Assembly (NCBI GenBank): GCA_016717855.1
Contig: JADKEV010000022.1
Location: 1 to 64,000, forward strand
DNA: 64,000 nucleotides
Source: Betaproteobacteria bacterium
Lineage (GTDB): Bacteria > Pseudomonadota > Gammaproteobacteria > Burkholderiales > Casimicrobiaceae
Direction: 5' to 3'
Shown: one piece after another, positions 44,701-53,095 of the stretch
Layout of the letters: each line of letters begins with the position of its first letter
How positions within the stretch are numbered: position 1 is the stretch's first letter
The notes under the pieces: model-generated
What the model was told of the DNA's origin: nothing
Seen by the model: the letters and a program-made list of their open reading frames with translations, nothing else
Databases searched by the model: none
Position numbers and translations under genes: made by a program

Positions 44701-45179
44701 GCCTTGTTGGTCGCGAACTCGCGCTGCGCCGCGACGAAGCGGACGTTCGGCGCCGCCGCGAGCGTTTCGAGTTCCAGCGGATGCACCCGCGCGCGCACCG
44801 ACCGGAAGCGCGCCGATGTAAACTGGACTTCGGCGCGCGCCAGCTTGAGCGCCGCCAGCACCTGCCCGATCCGCGCGCCGTCGAACAAGTCGATGTCCAC
44901 GGTGAGCAGGTCATCGGCGTCGGGCAGCGGGCGCTGCAGCGACAGGAGTTCCGGAAAGCGCGGTGCCACGCGCGCGGCGTCGATCGCCAGCAGCAGGCCG
45001 GAGTCGATCTTCCGCTGCGCCGGGGTGCGCGCTTCCTTCTCCGCGGCGAGTGCCTGCAACTGGTTGCGCGCGACGGGACCGATCCGCGCCAGATCGCTGT
45101 CCTGCGCGGCGGCGGCCGCGATGAACAGCAGGGGCAGGACAAGTGCGGCCAGGGTCCGGCCGGCGCGGCGGTGGATCAT
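41703..45179 (-). CDS. Secreted subtilase-like protease, copy 2, with shifted C-terminus
   Basis: A 1158-residue paralogue with the same architecture: signal peptide (LAALVLPLLFIAAAAA-Q), S8-like domain with Asp192 in CALSDGV, Glu222 in DEGTAMLEI in place of the catalytic His, oxyanion Asn in SAANSGN and Ser in FGTSAAAPH; P-domain (DHAFVGDLLLELRSP, NGTWELRATD); DUF11 domain; dockerin-like repeats (DIDGNGSYDALTDG, DADGNGSPDALTDG). The last 15 residues (AGRRRDRQGRRAFWRA) do not match the paralogues. A 13-base direct repeat at 41741-41766 shifts the frame there. The expected ending (PEDVEAFLAYAQSF) is readable in another frame, so the C-terminus is damaged. Confidence 0.83.
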   Translation of the reverse strand: MIHRRAGRTLAALVLPLLFIAAAAAQDSDLARIGPVARNQLQALAAEKEARTPAQRKIDSGLLLAIDAARVAPRFPELLSLQRPLPDADDLLTVDIDLFDGARIGQVLAALKLARAEVQFTSARFRSVRARVHPLELETLAAAPNVRFVAAQREFATNKATTSQGDLTHQAALVRANLGYTGNGQKLCALSDGVNSLAARQATGDLPAGVEVLPGQAGSGDEGTAMLEILHDLAPGARLGFAAVVTGAGFAQNILDLADPAQGGCTVIVDDVGFFDESPFQDGIIAQAVNAVTAAGVSYFSSAANSGNLDSATSGTWEGDFDATNNLTSPLLPGHILHEFSPATGSNPALSAATRAHLHWAEPAGVAATDYDLYVLDAALGSVLASSTTTQDGTQDAYEYVINAGGSFPAGSRLVVAKKTGAGTRMLNVQWYRGRLTYATAGATRGHAAAANAFGVAATPAANPFGASPPNPTGPYPLPFNAGNKVEMFSSDGPRRIFFDGAGNLLPGAPPGDFTVTGGVVRNKPDVTAADGVATSAPGFNPFFGTSAAAPHAAAAAALLRQAFPAWTVAQLRTALTGAAIDIHAPGWDRDSGAGIVMPLASLQAAGAPAIPALVLQAVAKAEVHGNGNGLAEAGEDWRVDITLGNTGGIAAAGAVATLIAHTPGVAVTSAPIAYGSIAANGSAANPPATPFRFSIFDIVCGQDLDFTLSVTTAASPLAHVFPIRIPTVLVTGSPQTFSYTGPSVAIPDASPDGDPGATVAAGVAVSGIAAPTGSVKLRIDGLNSCTPNNAANAGLDHAFVGDLLLELRSPGGATVAVVNQIGGGGNTGRNFCNTTLDDQSPGIAIGTAASAAAPFTGSYKPDAALGAFVGIDANGTWELRATDRGPQDIGRINRFSLIVAPAACTAVAASVAIAAAKSVSGAYYPGGAVTYTVTLSNTGNGAQADNPGDEYADTLPPALTAVPAATTASAGAIAVTGNTVRWNGAIAAGASVTLTLAATINPGTLGALVVSQGAAAYDADHDGSNDSTVFTDDPLVGGAADPTVFTVCPPTLDIDGNGSYDALTDGLLVIRHLFGLSGGALVDGAIGDGAARDTPAAILNYLAGLGPQLDADGNGSPDALTDGMLALRYMFGLRGPALVAGAGRRRDRQGRRAFWRA
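41741..41766. repeat. 13-base direct duplication inside subtilase copy 2
   Basis: The unit GCCGGCGACCAGC occurs twice in a row at 41741-41753 and 41754-41766, with a partial third (gccgg) after it. Thirteen is not a multiple of three, so the duplication changes the reading frame. It looks like replication slippage and is the likely cause of the abnormal C-terminus of the 41703-45179 product. Confidence 0.75.
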
Positions 45180-45364
45180 TGCGTGATGCGCAGGAACCGC
45201 AAGGTCCCGTGGGCGGCTATGGGCAAGCGTGGGATGTTACCGTAGCCGCCCCACGCGCCCCCCGCTGCCGCCGCCGCGCGCCGACGAGCGGCGCGTATTC
45301 GAGTGCCGCTGGTGCGCAGTCCCGCCGCATCGTCACGTCCGGCCGGCGGGCGTCCGGCCGGCGC

Positions 45365-48300
45365 TCAGGGCATCAGGCTCTGCACGTAGTCCTCGATTTC
45401 CGCGGCCGTGCGCGTGGCGCCGGGCCCGAGCGCATTGGCCGCCAGCGGCGCGCCGCGGAGCCCGAACAGGTAGCGCATGATCAGGATGCCGTCGGTGAGC
45501 GCGTCGGCCTGGCCGTTGCCGTCGGCATCGAGCCGCGCGCGAATGCCGTTCAGGTAGGGGATGATCTGCGAGGCGCTCGCCCGCTGCGCGCCGGTCCCGA
45601 TCGCGCCGTTGGTCAGCGCCGTGGACGTCAGGCCGAACAGGAAGCGGATGACCAACAGGCCGTCGGTCAGCGCGTCGTAGTTGCCGTTGGAGTCGACATC
45701 GAGGTACGCGTTCGTCACCGTTGCGCCGCCGCCGACGACGAAGACCGTCGGATCCGCGGCGCCCGGCAAGCCGGGATCGTCGGTGGCCAGCGTGCCGTTG
45801 TTCACGCCCGCATGGCCGGGGTCGTACGACACGGTGCCCTGGCTGCTGACCTGCATGCCGTCGGTTCCCGGGTTGAGGTTGGCGACGATGGTGAGCACGA
45901 CCTCGGCGCCGGCGTCGAGCGCGCCGTTCCAGCGCACGGTGTTGCCGGCCGACGTGACTACCCCCGACGTCGCGCTCACCGACCGGGGCGGCAGCGTGAG
46001 TTGCGACGGCAGCACGTCGACGTATTCGTCGCCCGGGTTGTCGGCCTGCACCCCGAGGCCGGTGTTGGTCAGCGTCACGGTGTACGTGACCGGATCGCCC
46101 GGGGCGAAGGTGCCGGTGACCGTCTTCGCCGCGGCCATCGCCACCGGCCGGTCGACGCGCGCGCAGGCCTGCGGCCACACGGTGACGGTGAAGGCGTTGA
46201 CCTTGCCGGTTTCCGATTCGACGAAGTCGGTCGCCTGCAACTCCCACGTCCCGTTCGGATCGCCGCCCTGGAATGCCGACAGCGGCGAGTCTGGCTTGAA
46301 GCTGCCCGCGAACGGGGCGAGGTCCCGGGAAATGGTGCCGATCGGACCGCCGGCGGCGCGATCGTCGAGCGTCGTATTGCAGAAGTTGCGGCCGTCGTTG
46401 TTGCCCCCGGCCATCCGGTCGATCACGTTGACCCGCGTGCCGTCGGGAGCCCTCAGGCCGAGCACCAGGTCGCCGACGTAGGTGTGCTCGATGCCGGCAG
46501 TGCTCGGGTCGTTGGGCATGCAACTGTTCAGGCCGTCGATGCGCAGGCTGACCGCGCCCACGGCCGCCGGCACGCCGGAGACGGCCAGGCCGATGCCGAG
46601 CGTCGGGCCGGGGCCGCCCGGCACCCCGTCGGGAATCGCGGCGCCCCGGTTCGCATAGCTGAAGGCCAGCGGCGCGCCCAATGCGAGATTCGACGGCTGG
46701 TGGATCGGAAAATCCAGCGCCAGCGGATTCTGGTCGGCGGTCACGCGCAGCGTCAGCTGGATGCTTTGGCCGCACGCGATATCGAACAGGCTGAAGCGGA
46801 ACGGGGTGGCGGCGGGATTGGCGGCGCTGCCGTTGACCGGGACATCGGCATAGGCAACCGCGCCGGAGGTGACGACCACCCCGGGCGTGTTCGAAGTCAG
46901 CGTCGCGACGACGCTGGTGGCGGCCGCCCCGCCGCTGTTGCCCAGCGTGATGTCGAACTGCCAGTCTTCGCCGGAGTCGGGCAGGCCGTTGCCGTTGCCG
47001 TTCACTTCGGCCGGCACGACGTCGAGCAGTTTCAGCGCCGCGACCGCGGGCGCGCCGTTGACCTGCAGCGCCGCCAGCGGCATCACGATGCCGGTGCCCG
47101 AGTTGCGGTCCCAGCCGGCGCCAAGGATGTCCTGCGCCGAGCCCATCAGCGCGTTGCGGACCTGGCCGACCGTCCACGCTGGAAATGCCTGCTTGACCAG
47201 CGCGGCGATCGCCGCCGCATGGGGCGCCGCGGCGGAGGTGCCGAAGAACCGTTCGTAGCCCGGCGTGGCGGTGACGACGCCGTCGGCGGCGGTGATGTCG
47301 GGCTTGTCGCGGACGACGCCGCCGCTGGCCGTGAAGTTGCCGGCCGGCGCGCCGGGCAGCAGGTTGCCGGCGCCGTCGAAAAAGATACGCCGCGGCCCGT
47401 CGGAGCTGAACAGTTCGATCCTGGCGGTGGCGCCGAACGGATTGGGGAACGGCCCGGACGGGTTGGGGGGCGAAGGACCGGTCGCGGCGGCGGCCGGCGT
47501 CGCCGCGATGCTCAGCGCGGCAGGCGCGGCGGAGTGTCCGCGCGTGGCGCCCGCGGTCGCGTGGGTCAGTGTGCCGCGATACCACTGCAGGTTGAACATG
47601 AGGTCCTGCGCGCCGGTCTTCTTCGCGACGATAACCCGCGATCCGGCGGGAAACGTCCCGCTGGAGGCGGCCTCGACGTACTCGCCCGGATTCTGCGTGC
47701 CGTCCTGGGTGTTGGTCGAGGCGCCGAGTACTTCATCCAGCGTTGGATCGAGCACGTACAAGTCGTAGTCGGTGGCCGCTGCGCCGTAAGGCTCGGCCCA
47801 GTGCATGAACACCCGCTGCGCCGGCGAAGTCGCGACATTGGCGGGCACGCCGGGGGTGAATTCGTGCAGGACGTGGTCCGGGATCAGCGCATCGGACAAT
47901 CCGCCCGGCGCGTTGAAGTCGCCTTCCCACGTCCCCGACGTCCCGGAATCGAGGTTGCCGCTGTTGGCGGCGGCAGAAACGTAGACGCGGCCGGCGGCCG
48001 TCACGCTGATGACGGCCTGCGCGACAATGCCATCCTGGAACGGCGATTCGGAAAAGTAGTCGGTGTCGTCGACCAGGATGGTGCAGCCGCCATTGGCGGG
48101 ATCGGCCAGGTCGAGGATGTTCTGCGCGAACGCCGCCTCGCCTCCCAGCGTGCTGGCGAAGCCGAGCTGCGCCTCGGGGGCCAGGTCGTGGATGATCTCG
48201 AGCATCGCGGTGCCTTCCGCCCCATTGCCCGCCTGGCCGGGCAGCACGTGCACCGCCGCCGGCAAGTCTCCGGTCGCCTGGCGCGCGGCCAGCGTCTCGA

Positions 48301-48937
48301 CGCCGTTGGAGAGCGCGCAGATCTTCTGGCCGGCGCCGGTGTAGCCCAGCGTCGCGCGGACCGCATCGGCCCGGTGTGCGACGTCGCCCTCGGAGACGTT
48401 GACCTTATTGGTCGCGGCCTGGCGCTCGTTGTCGATAAAGCGCACGTTCGGCAGCGCGGCGATTCCTTCCAACTCCGCCGTGGCGATGCGCGCGCGGATG
48501 GATTTGAAGCGCGCCGAGGCGAAGAGCACCTGGGCGCTCGCCGCGCGCAGCGCCGCCACCACCGGCGCGAGCGCCGCGCCGTCGACCAGGTCGATATCGA
48601 CCGTCAGCCTGCCTGCACCGTCGGGCGCCGGCCGGGCGAGCGCCGCCAGCTGTTGCAGAAGCGGCCGGGCGCGCGCGCCGTCGATGGCGAGCAGGAGCTG
48701 CGAATCGATTTTCCGTTGCGCGGGCGTGCGCGCGTCCTTTGCCGCCAGCATCAGGGCGATCTGCGTCCGTGCCCGGAGCCCGACGCCGTCCAGTGCGCCA
48801 ACCTGCCCCGCTGCGGGACCGAACGCGCCCAGCAGCAGCGGCAGCGCCAGCAGCACCGCCACGGCCAGCCGCCACCCGCGCCGGCCACGCGCGGTGGTCT
48901 TGCTTGCTGGTGCATCCATTGCCGGCTTGCCTTGCAT
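45365..48937 (-). CDS. Secreted subtilase-like protein, copy 3, lacking catalytic Asp and His
   Basis: A 1190-residue paralogue with signal peptide (LAVAVLLALPLLLGAFGPAAG), S8-like domain, P-domain (EHTYVGDLVLGLRAP, NGTWELQATD), DUF11 domain (VTYTVTLTNTGLGVQADNPG) and two dockerin-like repeats (DVDSNGNYDALTDG, DADGNGQADALTDG). Here the catalytic Asp is Asn211 (CALSNGV) and the His position is Glu241 (AEGTAMLEI), while the Ser motif FGTSAAAPH remains. Two of the three triad positions are therefore changed and hydrolysis is unlikely by the classical mechanism. It is the first of the three tandem genes; a second ATG at 48919 is a possible start. Confidence 0.84.
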   Translation of the reverse strand: MQGKPAMDAPASKTTARGRRGWRLAVAVLLALPLLLGAFGPAAGQVGALDGVGLRARTQIALMLAAKDARTPAQRKIDSQLLLAIDGARARPLLQQLAALARPAPDGAGRLTVDIDLVDGAALAPVVAALRAASAQVLFASARFKSIRARIATAELEGIAALPNVRFIDNERQAATNKVNVSEGDVAHRADAVRATLGYTGAGQKICALSNGVETLAARQATGDLPAAVHVLPGQAGNGAEGTAMLEIIHDLAPEAQLGFASTLGGEAAFAQNILDLADPANGGCTILVDDTDYFSESPFQDGIVAQAVISVTAAGRVYVSAAANSGNLDSGTSGTWEGDFNAPGGLSDALIPDHVLHEFTPGVPANVATSPAQRVFMHWAEPYGAAATDYDLYVLDPTLDEVLGASTNTQDGTQNPGEYVEAASSGTFPAGSRVIVAKKTGAQDLMFNLQWYRGTLTHATAGATRGHSAAPAALSIAATPAAAATGPSPPNPSGPFPNPFGATARIELFSSDGPRRIFFDGAGNLLPGAPAGNFTASGGVVRDKPDITAADGVVTATPGYERFFGTSAAAPHAAAIAALVKQAFPAWTVGQVRNALMGSAQDILGAGWDRNSGTGIVMPLAALQVNGAPAVAALKLLDVVPAEVNGNGNGLPDSGEDWQFDITLGNSGGAAATSVVATLTSNTPGVVVTSGAVAYADVPVNGSAANPAATPFRFSLFDIACGQSIQLTLRVTADQNPLALDFPIHQPSNLALGAPLAFSYANRGAAIPDGVPGGPGPTLGIGLAVSGVPAAVGAVSLRIDGLNSCMPNDPSTAGIEHTYVGDLVLGLRAPDGTRVNVIDRMAGGNNDGRNFCNTTLDDRAAGGPIGTISRDLAPFAGSFKPDSPLSAFQGGDPNGTWELQATDFVESETGKVNAFTVTVWPQACARVDRPVAMAAAKTVTGTFAPGDPVTYTVTLTNTGLGVQADNPGDEYVDVLPSQLTLPPRSVSATSGVVTSAGNTVRWNGALDAGAEVVLTIVANLNPGTDGMQVSSQGTVSYDPGHAGVNNGTLATDDPGLPGAADPTVFVVGGGATVTNAYLDVDSNGNYDALTDGLLVIRFLFGLTSTALTNGAIGTGAQRASASQIIPYLNGIRARLDADGNGQADALTDGILIMRYLFGLRGAPLAANALGPGATRTAAEIEDYVQSLMP

Positions 48938-49334
48938 GTTCGATCTGGCCTCTCTCCGACCCGGGGCTGATGCCCCACCTTGCTGCCCTGGATGTGTGCT
49001 GTGACGGCGTGCCGCCTCCCAAATGGACCGGCGCTGCCTGCGTTGGGTGCCGCGATGCGGATCGCTGGGAAGCCGATGCGCGCGCCGTCGCTGGCAGCGC
49101 TGGCTGGTTTCAGGGTGTGATTGGACGCGCGCGGCGTCCTAGATCAAGCCAAAAATAGCAGTATTCGAGCCGCGGCTCTGTGCGTCACCGCACCAACGCG
49201 GAGGCCGGCGCCCGCGCAACGAACGGGCCGCGGCCGACAGTCAGCCGGGACCGGTTGCGGCAGACGCGGTGCCGAAGAACGATTCCGCGGCGCATACGGG
49301 CCCGCGCGGGTGCGATTGCTGCGCCGGCCGCCCG
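48938..49334. other. Intergenic region upstream of the subtilase array
   Basis: A 397-base gap between the start of subtilase copy 3 and the end of ccmI. No convincing gene, RNA or strong hairpin with a T-run is seen. A short AT-richer patch at about 49135-49165 (agatcaagccaaaaatagca) is the most promoter-like part and could drive the subtilase gene leftwards, but no good -10/-35 pair can be given. Confidence 0.3.
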
Positions 49335-51082
49335 TCAGGGCACCGCGCGATCGATGAGAATTTCCACGTTCGCGGCGCCGGGAGCCACGACGGCGCTCTC
49401 GCCGCGCAGGTCGCCCGGCCTCGGGGTCGCTTCGCCGGACTTGGAGACGCGCGCCTCGATGCGCACCTGCGGCGTGGCCGACAGCGCGGGACCGCCGGTC
49501 ATGCCGAGCGTGTCGTCGAGGCGGAACTGTTTGGGCAGTTCGGACGCCTTGAGCCGAAGGATGGCGAGCGGCATGCGCGAGCCTTCCGCGGCGCGCGCGA
49601 AGACGAACAGCGTGTCGTCGGGCGCAGCTTTGGCGGCCAACGCAGGGGCCAGCCGGACCACGCCGGTGATGGCTTTGCCTTGCGCCGCGGGCGTGGCTGC
49701 AGCGGGCGCGGCGGCCGGCGCCGACGGAGCCGGGGGGCGAGCCAGCGGCGGGGCCGCGGCAGCTGTCGCGGCCGCGGTGGCCGATGAGGCGGTGATTTCT
49801 TCGCCGATCACGATGTTCACCTGCGTCGCCCCGAGCGCGATCACGGCGCTCTCGCCGCGCAAATCGCCGGGCGCCGCCCGCGCGTCGCCGGACTTCGATA
49901 CGCGCGCCTCGACGCGGATTCTGGGCGTCGACGCCAGCGTGGGCGCTCCGGACATCGCCTCCGCATCGTCGAGGCGGTAGGACTTGGGCAGGTCGGACAC
50001 CTTGAACGCCTGGATCGCGAGCGGCAAGCGGGAGCCCTCCGCGGCGCGTGCAAAGAGGTACACGATATCGCCCGGCTTGGCCTTCGCGGCCAGCGCCGGA
50101 GCCAGCCTGACGGTGCCGGTGATCGCCTTGCCGGGCTGCCCCGGCGTGGCGGCCACGGCCGGAGCCGGAGCCGCGGGAGCCGGAGCCGCGGGAGCGGCCG
50201 CCGCGACGGGCGGCAGCGCCGGCGCCGCGGCACCGGCGGGCATGCCGTCGACCTGGGCGATCATCGTCCGGATCTCGTTGGCGTCCTCGGAGTCGGGCGG
50301 GAGCACCGCCAGCAGGCGTTGCCAGTAGCCCTTGGCGGAGGCGAAGCGGCCTTCGTCATACTCCGCAGTCGCCGCCAGCGCCAGCGCCTTGGGCAACCGC
50401 GGATCGATCTGCAGCGCCTGCTGGACCAGTTCCCACGGCTTGCCTTTCAGTGTGCGGTTCTGCGCCATCGCGAGCGAGTCGGCGTAATCGGCGAGCAGGC
50501 CCGGATCGTCGGGCTTGAGCGCGGAGGCTTTGGCGAAGGCCGCGGCGCTGGCCGGGAACTCGTTGAGCAACTGCATCCCGCGGCCGAGCATCACCCAGCC
50601 GTTGATGTCGGTCGGATTCGCTTCCAGCCGGGCCTTGAGCTTTGCCAGCAATTCGCGCACCTGCTCCGGGGTGAAGTCCCCGTGCGGCGAATTGGCGGCC
50701 GCGGGCGCACGCGCCGCGGGGTCCAGCGCCGCCGGGGTCCCGACCATGAAGTAGACCGGGAGGGCGATCGCCGGAACCAGCACCGCCACTGCTGCGGCGA
50801 GCCAGGGCCGCCGCCGGGGCTGCGCGTCCGCGGCCGGCACGACGAGGTCGGTCAGGCCCTCGTCGTGCACCCGGCGCGTGAGTTCGGCGATGCGCGCTTC
50901 GCGCTCGGCTTCGGTCATCCGGCCCGCCGCGACTTCCTCGTCGAGTTCGTTGCGCTGGTCGCGCAGGACGTTGAGCGCATCCACCCCTGTTCCGGCGCGG
51001 CCGGGCGCGGACGCCGCCACAGCGGGAAAGTCAGCAGCGCGATAGCGATCAACGTCAGCAGGGAAACAAGAATCCAGAACAT
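49335..51082 (-). CDS. ccmI: Cytochrome c maturation protein CcmI/CycH, frameshifted near the N-terminus
   Basis: CcmI presents apocytochrome c to the CcmFH lyase. ATG 51082 opens MFWILVSLLTLIAIALLTFP, the normal first membrane helix, in one frame; the rest (VDALNVLRDQRNELDEEVAAG, second helix, TPR-containing domain near WVMLGRGMQLLNEFPASAAA) is in another. Adding one base to the four-base run at 50984-50987 joins them as APEQG-VDALNV. This is one base short in a homopolymer, so a sequencing error is as likely as a mutation. The C-terminal periplasmic domain is duplicated: GKAITGTVRLAPALAAKAKP and GKAITGVVRLAPALAAKAAP each begin a 110-residue unit, separated by an Ala/Pro linker. The gene is 36 kb from the other ccm genes. 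Confidence 0.8.
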
Positions 51083-51213
51083 GGGCGGCGCCACTAGGTT
51101 TGGTTGCGGGATCCGCGGAAGCGGATCGTGGATGCGGCCCGTGTCGCCACCGGATGCCCCGACAATGCTCCGGGCCGCGAACAGGATTTGACCCGCAATC
51201 GCGTCACGGCGTC

Positions 51214-51227
51214 TTGACCTGCGTCAA
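51214..51227. promoter_or_regulatory. Fnr/Anr-type box upstream of ccmI
   Basis: TTGAC-CTGC-GTCAA is a perfect five-base inverted repeat with a four-base spacer, the same arms as the box before ccmA. It lies in the 190-base gap between the TPP enzyme gene and ccmI, about 130 bases upstream of the ccmI start. No clear -10 element is seen at the ideal distance. Sharing this arm sequence with the ccmA promoter supports co-regulation. Confidence 0.5.
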
Positions 51228-51272
51228 GCATCACGCGGGCCCAAACCGTGGTCTGTCCCCTGTCAAGGGCGG

Positions 51273-52982
51273 TCATTTGCCCTTGGCCTGCGCTTGCGCG
51301 CGCAGTTCGGCCAGCGTGGTGCGGGTCGTGATCGCTTCGGGATCGATGCGCAGTTCGAGCAGCGTCGAGCCGGGGGCGGCGAGCGCGCGCTCGAGCGCCG
51401 GGCGGAATTCGTCGGTGCGGGTGATGATCTCGCCGGCGTGCCCGAACGCGCGCGCCATCGCCGCGAAGTCCGGATTGCGCAGCGGCGTGCCGCTGATCCG
51501 CGCCGGATACTCGCGCTCCTGGTGCATCCGGATCGTCCCGTACATGCCGTTGTTGATGACCACGAAGATCACCTTGGCGTCGTATTGCGCCGCGGTCGCC
51601 ATCTCCTGGCCGTTCATCAGGAAGCAGCCGTCGCCGGAAAACGAGACGACCGTGCGCTCCGGATGCGTGATCGCCGCGGCGACGGCCGACGGCACGCCGT
51701 AGCCCATCGCGCCGCTGGTGGGCGCCAGTTGCGTACGGAATTTGCGATGCTGGTAGAAGCGATGGACCCAGCCCGAATAGTTGCCGGCGCCGTTGGTCAG
51801 TATCGCATCGTCCGGCAGCAGTTCCTGGCAGGTCAGCACGACGGCGGCGAGGTCGAGCGCGCCCGGCATGGCCTGCGGCACGCGGTTGGCCAGGTACTCG
51901 GCGTTGGCCTCGCGCGTGCGCTGGCCCCAGCCGACGGGCGCGGCCGGCTTCAGTTCGCGCACGGCCTCGGCAAACCGCTGCATGCCCGCGTTGATCAGCA
52001 ACTCGCCCTGGTACACGCGGCCGAGTTCGTCGGCGCCGGCATGGACGTGGATCAGCTTCTGCGTCGAGCGCGGGGCGGCGAGCAGCGTGTAGCCGCCGGT
52101 GGTCATCTCGCCCAGCCGCGGCCCGATGGCGACGACCAGGTCGGCGTCGCGGATGCGCGCGGCCAGCTTGGGATTGATGCCGATGCCGACGTCGCCGACG
52201 TACTGCGGATGCGTGTTGTCGAACAGGTCCTGGAAGCGGAACGCGCAGCCCACCGGCAGCTGCCAGGCTTCGGCGAAGGCGCGGATGTTCGCGCGCGCGG
52301 CCTGGTCCCAGCCGCTGCCGCCGAGCACGACGACGGGCGCGTTCGCGGCGGCCAGCAATCCGGCGAAGCGCGCGATGTCCGCGGGCGCCGGCGCGGCCTG
52401 CACCGTTTGATAGTGCGCCAGGTCGGCCACCGTGGCCTCCTGCGTGAGCATGTCCTCGGGCAGCGCCAGCACGACCGGGCCGGGGCGTCCCGACATCGCG
52501 ACGTGAAACGCGTGGCTCACGTACTCCGGGATGCGCTCGGCGCGATCGATCTGCGCGACCCACTTGGCGATCGGGCGGAACATCTGCCGATAGTCGATTT
52601 CCTGGAACGCCTCGCGGTCGACGAAGTCGCCGCCGACCTGGCCGATCAGCAGCACCATCGGCGTCGAATCCTGGAACGCGGTGTGCACGCCGATGCTCGC
52701 GTTGGTCGCGCCGGGGCCGCGGGTCACCATGCACACGCCGGGGCGTCCGGTGAGCTTGCCGTGCGCGTCGGCCATGTTGGCCGCGCCGCCTTCCTGGCGG
52801 CAGATGATGAAGCGGATGCGGTCCTGCCGCGCGTAGAAGCCGTCGAGCACCGCGAGAAAGCTCTCGCCGGGGACGCCGAAGACCGTCTCGACGCCGTGCG
52901 CGATCAGGTTGTCGACAAGGATATGCCCGCCGATGCGGGGCTGGGGGCTGGTCGCTGGCGGCATGATGAGTCGCTGGTCCAT
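51273..52982 (-). CDS. Thiamine diphosphate-dependent enzyme (acetolactate synthase large-subunit-like)
   Basis: A 569-residue three-domain TPP enzyme. The catalytic Glu is in CRQEGGAANMADAHG (about 65), the cofactor motif runs from SGDGCFLMNGQE to INNGMYGTI, and SGRPGPVVLALPED and GDVGIGINPKLA mark the middle domain. The family includes acetolactate synthases, benzoylformate decarboxylase and related lyases; this is probably a catabolic or unassigned member because no small ilvN-type subunit follows. The ATG at 52982 (MDQRLIMPPATS) is chosen; a longer reading would run over the tRNA fragment. No strong ribosome site is visible, and an ATG at 52964 is possible. Confidence 0.82.
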   Translation of the reverse strand: MDQRLIMPPATSPQPRIGGHILVDNLIAHGVETVFGVPGESFLAVLDGFYARQDRIRFIICRQEGGAANMADAHGKLTGRPGVCMVTRGPGATNASIGVHTAFQDSTPMVLLIGQVGGDFVDREAFQEIDYRQMFRPIAKWVAQIDRAERIPEYVSHAFHVAMSGRPGPVVLALPEDMLTQEATVADLAHYQTVQAAPAPADIARFAGLLAAANAPVVVLGGSGWDQAARANIRAFAEAWQLPVGCAFRFQDLFDNTHPQYVGDVGIGINPKLAARIRDADLVVAIGPRLGEMTTGGYTLLAAPRSTQKLIHVHAGADELGRVYQGELLINAGMQRFAEAVRELKPAAPVGWGQRTREANAEYLANRVPQAMPGALDLAAVVLTCQELLPDDAILTNGAGNYSGWVHRFYQHRKFRTQLAPTSGAMGYGVPSAVAAAITHPERTVVSFSGDGCFLMNGQEMATAAQYDAKVIFVVINNGMYGTIRMHQEREYPARISGTPLRNPDFAAMARAFGHAGEIITRTDEFRPALERALAAPGSTLLELRIDPEAITTRTTLAELRAQAQAKGK

Positions 52983-53045
52983 GATGCAGTCCGGAGGTTC
53001 CGTGCCCCGTTGCCGGGGGATTCGCACCGGTGGCTGCTGTACGAG

Positions 53046-53095
53046 TGGTGCGCTCGACACGATTCGAACGTCCGTCCCCTGCCTTCGGAGGGCAG
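53046..53095 (-). other. 3' half of tRNA-Arg(CCG), probable attachment-site remnant
   Basis: On the minus strand 53095-53046 reads as the anticodon arm (CTGCC, loop CTCCGAA with anticodon CCG, GGCAG), variable region, T arm with TTCGAAT loop, 3' acceptor strand GAGCGCA and a templated CCA. The 5' half is absent: no D arm and no GCGCTC partner occur in the sequence before it. Site-specific integrases commonly recombine within tRNA 3' halves and leave such copies at the end of an element. So this is probably one end (attL/attR) of a present or former genomic island. Confidence 0.6.

Noticed and set aside
38479..48970. Very long open readings on the plus strand opposite the three subtilase genes (about 1100-1280 codons each)
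   Set aside because: They are Arg/Gly/Ala-rich low-complexity text caused by high-GC codon bias on the other strand. They have no domains, whereas the minus-strand frames show clear S8, P-domain and dockerin motifs.
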